A stretch of 64,000 bases of DNA. Origin: Saururus chinensis (taxonomy: Eukaryota; Streptophyta; Magnoliopsida; Piperales; Saururaceae). The position numbers were made by a program, and so were the translations under genes. The number at the start of each line of letters is the position of its first letter. The stretch's first letter is position 1. Below the pieces are notes generated by a model. It was given only the letters and a program-made list of their open reading frames with translations. It was not told the DNA's origin and did not search any database. The DNA is taken from positions 2,604,001 to 2,668,000 of the forward strand of contig CP141148.1 of assembly GCA_035235625.1 (NCBI GenBank). The letters are read 5' to 3'. Shown piece by piece: positions 36,307-48,331 of the stretch.

Positions 36307-39019
36307 ACGAATTGCGTCCTCACAATTTGCCAAAAAATACTATTTAAAACACATCAAAATTAGAATAAATATCTAACAAAATATGATAGTTAATAATAAC
36401 TGATAGATTATAATTAGATAAATCATATATAAACATAATCCTATACTTAAAATCAAATAAATTATTTATAAACGGAATCCGATAATTTATGATCGAATAA
36501 AATATTTTAAACAAAATCTAATTATTAGTTTAAAATTGGATAAATCATGTCCTACACAATTTGATACTTAATTCAGAATCAAATAAATCATTATTTAGAA
36601 ATTTGATATGTCATTCAAAATCAGACATATCGTTTTTTCAAAATTTGATAAATCAATCATTCATCAAAATTTGATAGACCATTTGTAAACAGAATCCAAT
36701 AATTAATTTAGAGTTGGATAAATTATTATTGAGAAATCTAATATGTCATTCAAAATCAGACATATCGTTTTTTTCAAATTTTGTTAAATCAATCATTCAC
36801 TTAGAGAGTCATGAAACCTAACGGCTTATTCCCGCACTCATGGGCCACGGAAGCTAGAAGGATAGGAGTTTTCTCTCAGTGGGTATCCTTATTTAAATCT
36901 GTGATACCCAACGGCTTACCCCCTTACTCATGGGGCCATAGAGGCCAGAAGGAAATGAGCTTTCTCATGATGCTCTACACCTGTGCACACCAGAACTGAT
37001 TATTTCCCTAGGTAGGTATCCAAAATTGATAATTTTTTAGTCTCTCTACCAAATAACTATCCTGAGAGTCCAAAGACCCAAATCATCGAAAAACTTCATC
37101 TTCAAATCAAATTCAAAATAAACATTTCCGTTTAAACCATACTCAAAATCAAAATTCATTGCAATACACTAGTGGAATCAACCTTAAAGTTATTCACTAA
37201 CACCTCATATCCCATACCACGGGTTTTTGATGGTTGTTTCTTAGTAATTTTATAGGCAATTGAAACAAATTTACTAAATTTCAAATCTATTTTCAAATTA
37301 TAAAGCATTTGAAATTAAATTTCATATCAAATCTACGAGTAGATTTAACCTTAGAGAAATCCACTAATGCCTCGGATCTCATACCATGAGTGTTTGGTGA
37401 TTTATCTTTAGGAGTTCCACTATTTTTTAAAACAGATTCTCTTTTAAGTTAAAGAGAACTTTCAAAATACAGATATTTGAAAATTGAATTTCATATCAAT
37501 ACATTGGTAGAATTTACCATAGAGCTTCCCACTAACACCTCACCTCCTATATCTTGGGTGTTTGGTGGTTACTCTTAGGTACTACCGCCTTTTAAAATAT
37601 ATTCATTTCTCAATCAAATACATTTTTTGAAATCGACAATTCGAAATCGAATTTTATTTCAATACCCTGGTAGAACCATACAGTTTTCTACTAGTGTCCT
37701 ATTTTCCATACCATGAGTGTTTAGTGGTTACTCTTTCGTAATTCTACCATCATTCAAAATAGATTTAATTTAAATCCAATTTTTTTTGTCAGACTATTTA
37801 AAATCAAAGTCGCTAAAAATATTTTCAAAAAAAATTAATGTAATGAATTCAAAACATAATTTTTGACCGAGTCAAATTCAAAAAAAAAATCATAAAGTCA
37901 GAATTCAGAATAAATCTGATGCCACATGTGCAAAACAAATTTTCAATTCATTCTCAATTTAAAAATTGAAATTCGCAAAATTAGAATCTGTCTTAAATTT
38001 GATGTAGTACATGAAGAACAGAATTTTAAATTAAATCCAATTCAACTTATTCGGAATAGAATTTTCAAATAACTTATGATTAAAAATTAGAATTCAGAAA
38101 ATCAGAGTTCATATTAAATCCGATGTCACATATATTGAATTAAAAGTTCAAAATTAGAGTTCGTATTAAATCTGATTTCTCAATAGAAACATAATTTCAA
38201 TTAAATCAAAATTTTAAAATATTAAACCCAAGGCAAAATATTTAGACAAATTTTTTTAAATAGTTTCTAATTCAAAATAAAAAAAAATCATAAGATTGAT
38301 GTTCACATCAAATCTCTTGCAACACATGGTGAACAAAAATCTTAAATAATTTTTTATTAAAATTCATGTTAAATCAGGTGCAACACATTTGAAGCAAAAT
38401 TTCAGATCAATTCTCATTTAAGATTGACATTCGCAAAGTCGGAGTTTACCTTCAATCTAATATAACACATGTCAGATAGAAATTTCAGATCACATCTAAA
38501 TTAATGAAAATCAGAGTTCAGAGTAATTCCGATGCCACACCCGCAAAACGGAATTACAAATCAAAATTTAATGCAACTTATTCATAATAATATTTTCAAA
38601 TCATTTTCAATTCAAGATCGAAATGCATAAAATCGATGTTAGTATCAAATCCATTGTAATGTATGTATGCGAACAAAAAGTTTAAATTAAAATTCGATTG
38701 GGAATCAAAGTTCTTAAAATCGGAGTCCATATTAAATCAAACATCGCACATGCATAATAGAAAGTTCAAAATCGGAGTTTGTATTAAATCTGATATCACA
38801 CATGCATCACCGAAGGTTTAGAATTAGAATTTATATTGAATCAATGACAATATATTTGGAACAAAACATTTAAGTTATTTCACATTTAAAGTCAGAATTC
38901 ATTTCAAATCAATGACAACAAATTCATAACATAAATTTTAAATTAGTCCAAATTTAAAATTAGAATTTATTTTAAATCAATATTTTTCATAAACATTATA
39001 CTCTCCCAAACAAATCAAA
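36307..39019 (-). other. Non-coding interior of the LTR element, built of degenerate repeats
   Basis: No frame longer than about 60 codons. From about 37150 to 37760 a ~164-bp unit recurs four times, marked by CATACCAYGRGTGTTTGGTG-like sequence at about 37217, 37381, 37545 and 37707. From 37760 to 38990 shorter degenerate units with AATCAGAGTTCATATTAAAT recur. It may be decayed coding sequence or repeat expansion; no retroviral domain was seen. Confidence 0.6.
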
Positions 39020-39031
39020 GCTCTAATACAA
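39020..39031 (-). other. Primer binding site (degenerate)
   Basis: On the minus strand TTGTATTAGAGC, which differs from the usual TGGTATCAGAGC by a lost G and a C-to-T change. It lies immediately inside the end of the 5' LTR. Confidence 0.65.
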
Positions 39032-39033
39032 TT

Positions 39034-40937
39034 AGTAACACCCCGACCAAAAAAACTAACGGGATCGGGGGTTTGGAAAACAAAATTAGAATTAATTAAA
39101 TTTATTTTCATAAAAACTAAAAAATACTAACAATCCAGGAGCGACGGACTATGAGTGCGAGAGTCATAATGTTCCTCTACGCACTACGGAGTTTCAAAGC
39201 TTCATCGCACGTAGGCCAAAATAAAGCATATATTAATTTGGATGAGGGCCGACATTATTGTACTGTTGGTTGTTTACGTACGTATTGGATAACATCTACA
39301 AAGTTATTCCAATACGATCAAATCCAAACATAGTTCTGCCTAACGACTAATGCATGTATCAGACATCACAAAAATATATACGTTAAAATATGTATATCCG
39401 AATATTCAATCGGAGTCACACGGAAATCTCATAAATAATCAAAGTCAAACGGAAGCCAATAAATTAGCAAAATCACACATCTCACTCTATCATAGAGCGG
39501 AGCAAAACACTAATATAATCACACATCTCGCTCTATCACATAGCGGAGCAAAATACATCAGAGCATATCATATCATATCACATCAAATCTTATTAGATTT
39601 CATCCGACCATATTAATCATATCAGATCAAATCGGAGTCTATCAGATCATAACACATCATATCAAAGCAGAATGGATAAAAGCAAAGCATATATTAACAC
39701 ATCATATCAAAGCATAACATATATCTTAATTAGCACATACATTCATATAATCAGATTAAATTGGGAGGTCAGAAACACTTACTCCCCTATAATTCTGAAA
39801 GTAGCGTCATTTAGAGTTGTTCCTTCCTTCAGGGTGTTCTTCCCTCTAGATCCGGAGACAACAGACGGAGCCTCCTCATACTTCGGAATGTTTCTGTCAT
39901 GGTGCCCAAAGGCGATGGTCAAAAGCTCCCCTTTCTCGAAGATGTATTAATCTTTTCATGTTCGAAGGCAGCAGACAAAACCTCCCCTTACCCGAAGACA
40001 TTTCACACTTCCTGCACCCATAGGTGGAGGATAGAATCTACCCTTATTTGGAAATACTTCACACTTCTTGTTTCTGTAGGTGACAGACAGAATTTCCATT
40101 TACCTGGAGACGCTCCTTACTTTCCGTGCCCATAGGCAATGGCGACAGACAGAATTTCCATTTACCTGGAGACGCTCCTTACTTTCCGTGCCCATAGGCA
40201 ATGGACAGAACCTCCCCTTATCTGGAGATGCTCCTCACTTTCCATGCCTGTAGGTGATGGACAAAATCTCTCCTTACCCGGAGACACTTCTTACTTTCCA
40301 TGTCCATAGGCGACAAACAAAATCTCCCCTTACCCAAAGACGCTTTTCACTTTCTGTGCCCATAGGCAATGAATAGGGCCTCTTCTTTCCCATAGCTATT
40401 TCTCCCCTCTAGTGTACCCAACTCGACAAATAGACCCTTCAATTGCGTAGAGCACACTCGATTTAATTAAAAATGTCTTTTGAATGGACTAAATCGGACT
40501 CAGAATGACTAGAAACAGAGAAAATGAAGTCTCCCTTACAAAACCCCCCGAAGCCCCTTATATAAAGCTCGGCGCCACCATTTGAGGCAGTGCCATGCTG
40601 CCAAAATTGGCAGCACTGCCAGGAATGGCGGCGTTGCGTGCATGGGCCCACATGTTATGCATGTCACAATTTTTTTTTTTTTATATTCTTTATCTTTAAA
40701 CATTCGTATCATTCTACAACCATTGGGCTAATATCAATGAGCCCTATGAAACTATACCACTCAAGGTAGATTATCCTACTTAATTCATGCGGGTTCCATG
40801 TATAAGACACATTTTCCGAGGTCATAACTTTCAATCCTAACCTTGCTTTCACGTGTTCTTCGATTTGTCACGCTCGTTACTTCAATCTCTACCCCTTATC
40901 CAAATTTTTATAATTACCCCTAACCCCAAGTTGTTGT
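39034..40937 (-). mobile_element. 5' LTR of the minus-strand element
   Basis: Aligns by eye with 34263-36291 along its length: GAGCGACGGACTATGAGTGC, the CATATCATATCA block, the ~60-bp CCTCCCCTTACCC units, the TATA (CTTATATAAA, 40557-40566) and TAATTACCCCTAACCCC near the outer end. The outer end (AGTTGTTGTAGCA) is altered compared with the partner, so 40937 is approximate. Confidence 0.75.
40082..40204 (+). repeat. Perfect ~62-bp tandem duplication in the LTR
   Basis: Unit 40082-40143 (GACAGACAGAATTTCCATTT...GGCAATGGC) is repeated at 40144-40204 with no mismatch except the last base. It is a recent duplication within the older ~60-bp LTR array. Confidence 0.95.
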
Positions 40938-42365
40938 AGCAAGGAATACTCGTTGAAAATGAGTTTTACATGTCGTTTGGTGATCCCCATGGTCCTATTC
41001 TAATGCCTGAGATTTTTCATACTTTTTCCTCAAAATTCACTGAAAATTTTTGTAATATAACTGCAATAAATAGGAGAAAATGACGAATACGAAACCTGAT
41101 AAAACAGTTTTATAATTTAAAACATAAAACATCCATTTTTCCCAATCAAATTTTTACATATTCGATCAAACATCGTACGGCCAAAGTAAATATCCTCAGG
41201 CACTACTCGAAAACAACCGTACGAATAAATTGTTATGATCATAGACTTTAAATACAAATCACTCCCAGGCATCCCTGAGTGCAAGTCCCATAACAGTCCA
41301 CATTCTAATCCAAACGAAAGTCTAGAATATATAAACATCTTAATGCTCGTCTCACCCAATACATCAGATCGTGGCATAAAGTAATACTCATAATAAGTCA
41401 AGCATATACCTGAGTCAACGGGAATCAATCCACCGCTGAGATGAGCATCCATCTCCAGGCGCTCTCCGTCACAAACCTGCAAATGCCTCCCGAACAACGG
41501 GGCTAAAAAGTATGGTAATGAGTATTTTCATACTCAGTAGGAAAATACCTTATAGGGGAGTTCTAAACAGTGAACTCAGTAAATCCATACATAGATGCGT
41601 TCATGCAACTCAAACATGAAGCAAGCAGGCATATCATAACATGCTCATATGCATAAAATCATACCAAATGCACCATCGTGCCAAAAGCATACCAAATGCA
41701 CCATTGTGCCAAAATCATACCATCAAATTAAACTTACACAAACACCCTTATCCAGGGTCTTACAAACTTACTCGTACCATCGTACACATACTCATATAAC
41801 TTACACATACTTGTGCGACCTTACTCGTACAATCATACACTTACTCTTACAACTTACACAAATTCGTACGACCTTACTTGTACAGTCTTACACTTACAGT
41901 CTTACTCAGAATCATACGCTTACAATCTTACTCATACTCATACAGTCATACTCATACTCTTACAGTCTTATACATAATCGTACACATACTATCGATCACT
42001 AAAGCTCATTACAACTAATAAGCTCCAGCGTCGAAATGGAAAAGAATGTCACTGGGGCATCACCTTAACCTCCGGGGAGTGACTAGACGCCATGGACTTT
42101 TTCGAAGGCAAGGCACACCAGTACTCATGGGGCACCAAATCAAATAGGTAAGAGCAGGTCCATGATACTACTTACCTGAGCGCGCAAACATAAACACCCA
42201 CACATAAGGTGTCATGCAGTTGCCCACCATAATGGGTCTTATAGTGCCATAGAATTGCCCACCATAATGGGTCTTATAGTGCCATTGCCACTCTTAGGCA
42301 GAAATCATACAGTGCTACTATTGGGCGGAATCATACAATGCCACTCTTGGGCAGAAATCATACAA

Positions 42366-42555
42366 CGCTCTCAACAGAGCATCAAACATCTGGGCTTATA
42401 CAGCACACAGACCAAATCAAAAACATACATCGCTCTCAAAAGAGCACTAGACGTCTGGGCTTCATACAACACACAGACAACATCAGAAACAAACGTCGCT
42501 CTCAACAGAGCATCAGACGTCCGGTGCTCTATACAGCACACAGACAACATCCCGC
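42366..42555 (+). repeat. About 65-bp tandem repeat, 3 copies
   Basis: CGCTCTCAACAGAGCATC...CTGGGCT...ACAGCACACAGAC recurs from 42366, 42431 and 42495. Just before it, TTGCCCACCATAATGGGTCT is duplicated at about 42220 and 42256. The unit holds the small palindrome-like GCTCTCAACAGAGC. Confidence 0.85.
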
Positions 42556-43321
42556 AGGATAAACACCATGGCAAGACATGAGAAATGCTCGGCCGACTCA
42601 TTATCGACTAGCTCAAACACGGAACTTAATCCGTCGAACCCTCAGGTCTCAAACTCACAACGCTATCATTAGTTGTGCTTAAAATTCAAGTTTGAATTAA
42701 GTAAATTATGCGGTACAATTATGCCACACAAAATCATTCCTCGACTGATCAAACCGAAGCTGAGCCTGATCGAAACCCCAGTTCGTCAAGGCAGCAAACT
42801 TCACTTAATGTAGCACTGCGTCTTCCGATTACGCTTAACCAAGAGGGTTAGGGGTAATGCTATAATTTTAGTTAAATTTTAAAGGGTTTTAAGGGATGAA
42901 ATTCCTATATTTAGTTAAAGCTCAAAGTAACGAGCACAACGAATCAAAGATAACGCAAAACGGATGTCAGGACCAAAAGTTATGACCTTCGAGAAGCATG
43001 AAAAATGGGCGGGACCCACATGGAAAGAGCACGATATTTTTCTTTAAGTGGGTTAGTATCGAAGGGCTTATCAATACAAGTCCAACAATTCAAAGAACAC
43101 GCGAAATAGAGGTCGGGAGTGAGAATTATGACCTTGGGAAGCATGCTACATGGGCGGACCCACTTGAAAAGTGTGGGACAACCTACTCATGTGTGGTCTT
43201 GTGTCGAAGGGCTCGTCAATACGAGTCCATTGGTGCCACGAGTGTGCCAATTTGACTTTAAGGTAGGAAGCTATCGCATTTTGAAGTTGAGATATTATTT
43301 GAATAAAATAATATTATATCA

Positions 43322-43630
43322 GATAGGATTGCTGACAAAGTGGATAGGATTGATGATGCAAGTGGATAGGGTTGATGACAAAGCGGATAGGATTGCTGAC
43401 AAAGCAGATAGGATTGCTGACGAAGCGGATAGGATTGATGACGCAAGTGGATAGGGTTGACGACGCAAGTAGATAGGGTTGCTGACAAAGCAAATAGGAT
43501 TGTTGACAAAGCAGATAGGATTGATGATGCAAATGGATAGGGTTGATGACAAAGCGGATAGGATTGCTGACAAAGCAGATAGGATTGCTGACGAAGTGGA
43601 TAGGATTGCTGATGCAAGTGGATAGAATTG
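43322..43630 (+). repeat. 21/22-bp minisatellite, about 14.5 units, in U3 of the solo LTR
   Basis: Consensus GATAGGATTGCTGACAAAGCG with variants (GATGCAAGTG, GACGAAGCG). Variants recur in a fixed order, giving higher-order blocks. The long minus-strand frames across it (43258-43684) are repeats of SAILSALSAILSAL type and are not proteins. Confidence 0.95.
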
Positions 43631-43671
43631 ACACGTGTCAGCCTCACATCTATCCAGTTTTTCTATAAATA
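43631..43671 (+). promoter_or_regulatory. G-box palindrome and TATA box of the solo LTR
   Basis: TGACACGTGTCA, a 12-bp perfect palindrome with a CACGTG core, spans 43629-43640. TATAAATA follows at 43664-43671. The 21-bp array ends directly upstream. CACGTG cores are bound by plant bZIP and bHLH factors; activity here is inference. Confidence 0.55.
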
Positions 43672-43869
43672 ACATCCACAACATCCAGTTTGGGGGAGGG
43701 AATCCTCTCCCACGTTTCTGTGTTCTCTCCCATATTCAGAAACTTCTATTTTTCGTTTCTCACTTATTTTAAGTCTGATTCAAGCCGTTCTTGAGGAGTT
43801 CCTAGCTAATTCGAGGGTGTTCTATGCAATGAAAGTGTCCATTCCTCGAGTTAGCAACCCTATATAGGG

Positions 43870-44200
43870 GAAATGTCCCGGGGCATGGGGAGGTTCTGCC
43901 TGTCGCCTACGAGCGCGGAAAGGGAAAAGTGTCTCTGGGCATGGGGAGGTTCTGCCCGCCGCCTACGGGCACGTGAAGGGAAAAGTGTCTTTGGGTAAGG
44001 GGAGGTTCTGTCTGCCGCCTACAGGTGCGGAAAAGGGTAAAGTGTCTTCGGATAAGGGGAGGTTCTGTCCGCCGCCTACTGGTGCGGAAAAACTAAAGTG
44101 TCTCCGGGTAAGGGGAGGTTCTGTCCGCCGTCTACTGGTGCAAAAAAACTAAAGTGTCTCCAGGTAAGGGGAGGTTCTGTCCGTTGTCTCCGGATCAGAA
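43870..44200 (+). repeat. About 58-60-bp tandem units of family-1 LTRs
   Basis: Units with GGGGAGGTTCTGYCYGCCGCCTAC and AAAGTGTCT recur about six times. The same array appears inverted in the LTRs at 35160-35600 and 39850-40390, so it is an ancestral part of the LTR. Confidence 0.85.
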
Positions 44201-45499
44201 AGGGTGGACACCCTAAGGAAATGAGAAACTTTGAACATCGCCACTTCTGGAATTGTAGGGGAGTACGCTTTTCTGACCTTCTAGTTTAATATGATTTATA
44301 TGAATGCACATCTTAATTAGTAATATACTAATTAAGATATATTATTTGCTATGATGTGATACATGTTGATATGTTTCTAGTTAATCTACTTTGATTTATT
44401 CTGTTGTGATCTGAAATGCCCTGTTGTGACTTGACATACTCCGATCTGATATGACCGGTATGGTCGGATGAAATCTGATATGATCCAACATGCTCTGTAG
44501 TGTGTTCTGCTCTGCTCTATGATAAAGTGGGACGTGTGTTTTGTTAGTGTCCTGCTCACCTATGTGAGATGTGTATTTTACTGATTTATTGGCTTCCGTT
44601 TGACTCCGATGATTTATAAGATTTTCGTCTGATTCCGAATGAATTATTCGGATATAAAGTATACGTATTTTATCGTATATAATTTTTTGATGTCTGATGA
44701 ATGTATTAGCCGTTAGGCAGAACTACGTTCGGATCCGATCGTATTGGAGTAACATCATAAATGGTATCCAATACGTATGTAGGCAACCAACGATAAATTA
44801 ACGTTGGCCCGATCCAAATTAGGTTTGTTCTGATCTACGCACCATGAAATGTTAAAGCTCCGCAGTGCGCAGATGAACATTACGACTCTCGCGCTCAGAG
44901 TCTGTATCTCCTGGTCAGTTGGTTTAAATTTTTTCGCTTATTTTATAAACTCCGATTCTGTCTTCCGATCTAACCCCCGGTCCGGGTCGGGGTGTTACAC
45001 TTAACCCATCCATATCATGATCAAAACTCATTGTACAACGAATCCTTACAGTCTTACATACTTAGCCATCCACCTTATGGCCAAATCATCTTATACTGAC
45101 ATCATCAAATGAAGTTCCTCATAGCCAACCGAGTTGTTGCCCTCTTACTTATACCTCACTTATTATACTTACTTTTCACTTCATAATATGTACGTTATGC
45201 TTGTACAATTATGCACACTCTTACTGTCTGACAAATCCCCAACATACGTTCTAATCCAAATCAAATAGATCGTTCCAATCCTCGCCCGTCATACTCATAT
45301 CCTCTGTCATCCGTCATACGCTTACACATCCATAACAAATCCAGATAAAGCCTCTATCACCTCTTACTGTCCATCGCCCATGCCTCTGCCCACATACACT
45401 TACCCATATCCATAGCATAGGCAAATAGCCATCATACATACGTATGTCTATCCCACATACATATAACATACACACTTTCCACACAGCTTATTATCATAC

Positions 45500-45800
45500 T
45501 CGCTAGCCATCGCTAGCACAAACATACACATACGAAGCTTACCAAGAAATACGCTAGCCATCACTAGCACATGCATACATATCCATACCATAACATACCA
45601 ACATACACGCTAGTCATCACTAGCACACACATACTTCAACATACGTAACTTACAAACATATACGCTAGTCATCACTAGCACATACATACTTATCCATACC
45701 ATAGTATACCAACGTACATGCTAGTCATCACTAGCACATGCATACTTATCCATACCATAGCATACCAACATACACGCTAGTCATCACTAGCACATGCATA
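45500..45800 (+). repeat. 51-57-bp tandem repeat, 6 copies
   Basis: CGCTAGYCATCACTAGCAC recurs at about 45500, 45551, 45608, 45662, 45719 and 45776, with CATACTTATCCATACCATA between copies. Each unit carries the inverted pair CTAG...CTAG. Confidence 0.85.
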
Positions 45801-45999
45801 CGTCCAACATACTTACAACCAACATGCATGTCATATGCATTTCAACATGGCATAATTCATCCTCTTACATCATGCAAACGGATCATAAACTAACATCCAT
45901 AGCATTCAATCATATAGTCCTAGCATGCTGCTACTCATTTAAAGCACGCTATCATGAAATTACGAGTTCAAAGCTCCCCTACCTCATAATCATGACATT

Positions 46000-47780
46000 T
46001 GATGGCGAGCACATGATGGTGGCGGCGTCGGCAGCAGAGTTGGCGGCCAAAAGCATTGCCTAGCTGAGAGAGTTGTTGTCCCGAGGATTTAGGAAACGCT
46101 GGAACTACGCACGGCCAAACGGGGTGTCAGATGTCAAAGTGGCAAAATCCGCGATCCACGGCTGCACACTAGGGGCGGCTGGGAGAAAGGTCGTGCCAAC
46201 AAGAATGGCAGTGCGACCAGATGTCGAGGGTGGACTCACTGAAGGTCGGCCGGCGGCTGAGAAGTACTCGGCTGGCCACACGACATAGAAATCGGCCGCG
46301 GACAGTACCCAACGGCGGCGATTTCGTGTCAACAAAGGCCCACATAAGGGTAGAGAGTGTGGGGCAACACTCGAGGACAAAGGAGAGGTGGTGGAGGGCT
46401 ATGTGTCAACTCCACTCGGTGGCAAAGCCAACCGATGGTCAGGCGGCGCGAATGCGGCGCCTAATCCCTAAACCGCACGTATGGCTACTTGCACACGTGG
46501 CCAAAGGGGAGGGGGAGAGGGCTGAACAGAGATGACCCAAGGCCCACAAAAGGCCAATAGGGCTAAGGCCCTAGCGGTGGCCAATCAAAGCGGTGGCATC
46601 GCCGATCACTACCCACAACCAAAACTAATGGTGCGGGTAGCTATGCATCTTGTACGACAGAGGGCAGGGGGAGGGTTCAGGGTCGAGCAAAGGCCACGAG
46701 GCCGTCACTGGCCAAGGCATGAGCAGGTGAACTCATCTACCTTCGGTCACGGTAAGTCATACAAATTCTTGCCAGAGGCCGTCCGGTACCGACGGCGTAA
46801 AATGGGCAAGAGGGGTCAACGACACACATGCCAGTGAGCGGAATAGCTAGGGTTGCGAGCCAAAGGGAGGAGCACAGGTCATAGGCAATCAAACTGTGCG
46901 AGGTGGGATTGTCTCTGGTCGTTACTAGACTGAGGCAGAATCCTCGGTGGCCATTCGGCCACTACCGGCCAATGCCGATGGCGTCAAAAGCCAAACACAG
47001 AAGGGCTGACCGGGGAAAACCAATAAGGGCGGAGCGGCCATGGGGACGGTCCTACCATCGTCAGCCCAAGGCTGGTCTGCAAGAGGAGAGCCGAAGGCTG
47101 GCTCTCGCCGGCGCAGCCCCAAAGTCCGTCAAAGACAGAAACAAGGGCGAGGATGGGTCTGGCTGGAGGAAAGAGGGAGGGCGGAGGTAGAACCGGGCAT
47201 GGAGGTGTGGTCCACTACCTTCGCCGGACCAAGGCAAGGCTAGAGGGAGGTCAGCTCGGCCGTGGCTCGCCATCGGCGGCCTCCATTTCACCGAAACAAA
47301 GCACCAGCGGAAACAGGGCAGAGGCGAAAGATGAGTGGGGCGGCGGAGCGGAGGTCCCTGGGGCTGGGAGGAGTGGCCCATCATCGTCGCCAGACCAAGG
47401 CGGGTCCGACTGAGCACAGCCGGGCCGTCCGGTGAGGTCGATACAGAGGGCGGAAAACATAGCTCCAGGGAGGGAAAACGGGGCAGGACGGCGGAGGAGG
47501 CCAAGTGGGGCCGGGAGGGGTGTCCTCCCGCCGTCGCCGGCCCATGGCAGCCCACAGTGGCGGCGGTACAAATGAAACAGAGGGGGGAGAGGCAAACCGG
47601 GGAGGAGGCGGCGCGGCCGTAGGCGGCCGGGGCGGTGGCCCCTTGGCGTCGCACCACCAGGGCGGAAAGGGCGGTAGTCTCCCGACGTCTCGCTGGAGGC
47701 CACCGGTTGTCGGAGGGGCAGACAACAGAAGAAGGGGGAGGGGCGGTTCTGCTTCTTTTGGCGGCTTCCAGATCGGGCTC
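46000..47780. other. GC-rich block inside the LTR-type element; overlapping open frames, probably non-coding
   Basis: Strongly GC-rich compared with its surroundings. Several frames on both strands are open at once (for example 47061-47786 minus, 241 codons, and 47635-48174 plus), as expected when TA-rich stop codons are rare. The translations are low-complexity (PPP, GGG, RRR) with no domain. Confidence 0.6.
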
Positions 47781-48331
47781 GACCAAGCCTGATATGTTTT
47801 TTTCTCTTTTTTTCCCATTATGTCCTCAACACACGCGTACCACATGGTTACACGTTGTGAGTCTAAAATTCACGCCGAAAGCGCACAGCGAGGCCTACGG
47901 CCCGCGACTAAGCCCCACACCCGACTCTACGGGTATAAATACGAGGGAAAAATACATAAATACGAATACACTGAAGTATCACATTTTCCCACCGAAAATG
48001 ACCAAAAAAATAGCAGGAAAATCACAAAAAATCGTAGAAAAATCAGGGACCTTACACCAACCTCCAACAGAAATGCAAGATACTAGGACTCTCCATTGTT
48101 TTCTATGTTATGCTAAGACAAGGGATAATGGTCTCCCATTGATCATAATAAAAGTGAGAAAAAAAATGATTTGAAGGAATGTCAGCTAAAATTTGATTTC
48201 AGACGGGGGATTAACAAGTCGAATATGTCGAATGATACTACGGAAGTCCCTAGTAGTCATGGGGAAGAGGCTAACCCAAGGTAGAAATGAAGGATGTAGG
48301 AAGGAGTGAGAGCACAAAAAGCAATTAACCA

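Larger units (their letters stand above)
34263..40937 (-). mobile_element. Non-autonomous LTR retrotransposon (family 1), minus strand, about 6.7 kb
   Basis: Two related LTRs face the same way on the minus strand: 39034-40937 (5') and 34263-36291 (3'). A primer binding site follows the 5' LTR and a polypurine tract precedes the 3' LTR. The 2.7-kb interior has no gag, protease, reverse transcriptase or integrase, so it must depend on proteins from elsewhere (LARD/TRIM-like logic with long LTRs). The upper boundary is approximate because the outer end of the 5' LTR is degraded, and I could not confirm a target duplication. Confidence 0.75.
42809..44999 (+). mobile_element. Solo LTR (2191 bp) of family 1 with CTTAA target duplication
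   Basis: Begins TGTAGCACTGCG and ends GGGTCGGGGTGTTACA. CTTAA flanks both sides (42804-42808 and 45000-45004), a perfect 5-bp target duplication. No PBS follows and no polypurine tract precedes it. It shares internal segments with the LTRs at 1-1676, 34263-36291 and 39034-40937. The whole element must have inserted and then lost its interior and one LTR by recombination between LTRs. Confidence 0.9.
40938..48056 (-). mobile_element. Second LTR-type element or giant LTR (minus strand), interrupted by a solo LTR
   Basis: On the minus strand it begins TGTAAGGTCCCTGATTTTTC at 48056, matching the terminus at 1749. It contains a very GC-rich block, tandem units of CGCTAGYCATCACTAGCAC, and CATACTCATACTCATAC-type sequence common in plant LTRs. 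Removing the solo LTR (42809-44999 plus 5 bp) rejoins its two halves. No pol domain, PBS or polypurine tract was recognised, and the lower boundary is unknown. The whole may be one long solo LTR. Confidence 0.4.

Noticed and set aside
43258..43684. Three overlapping minus-strand frames of 106-129 codons
   Set aside because: They translate the 21/22-bp array into repeats of short Ser/Leu/Ile-rich motifs; open only because of the repeat.
47061..47786. 241-codon minus-strand open frame and overlapping frames at 47381-47845 and 47635-48174
   Set aside because: All lie in a GC-rich block where stop codons are rare on every frame. Translations are low-complexity and have no domain, start context or splice structure.
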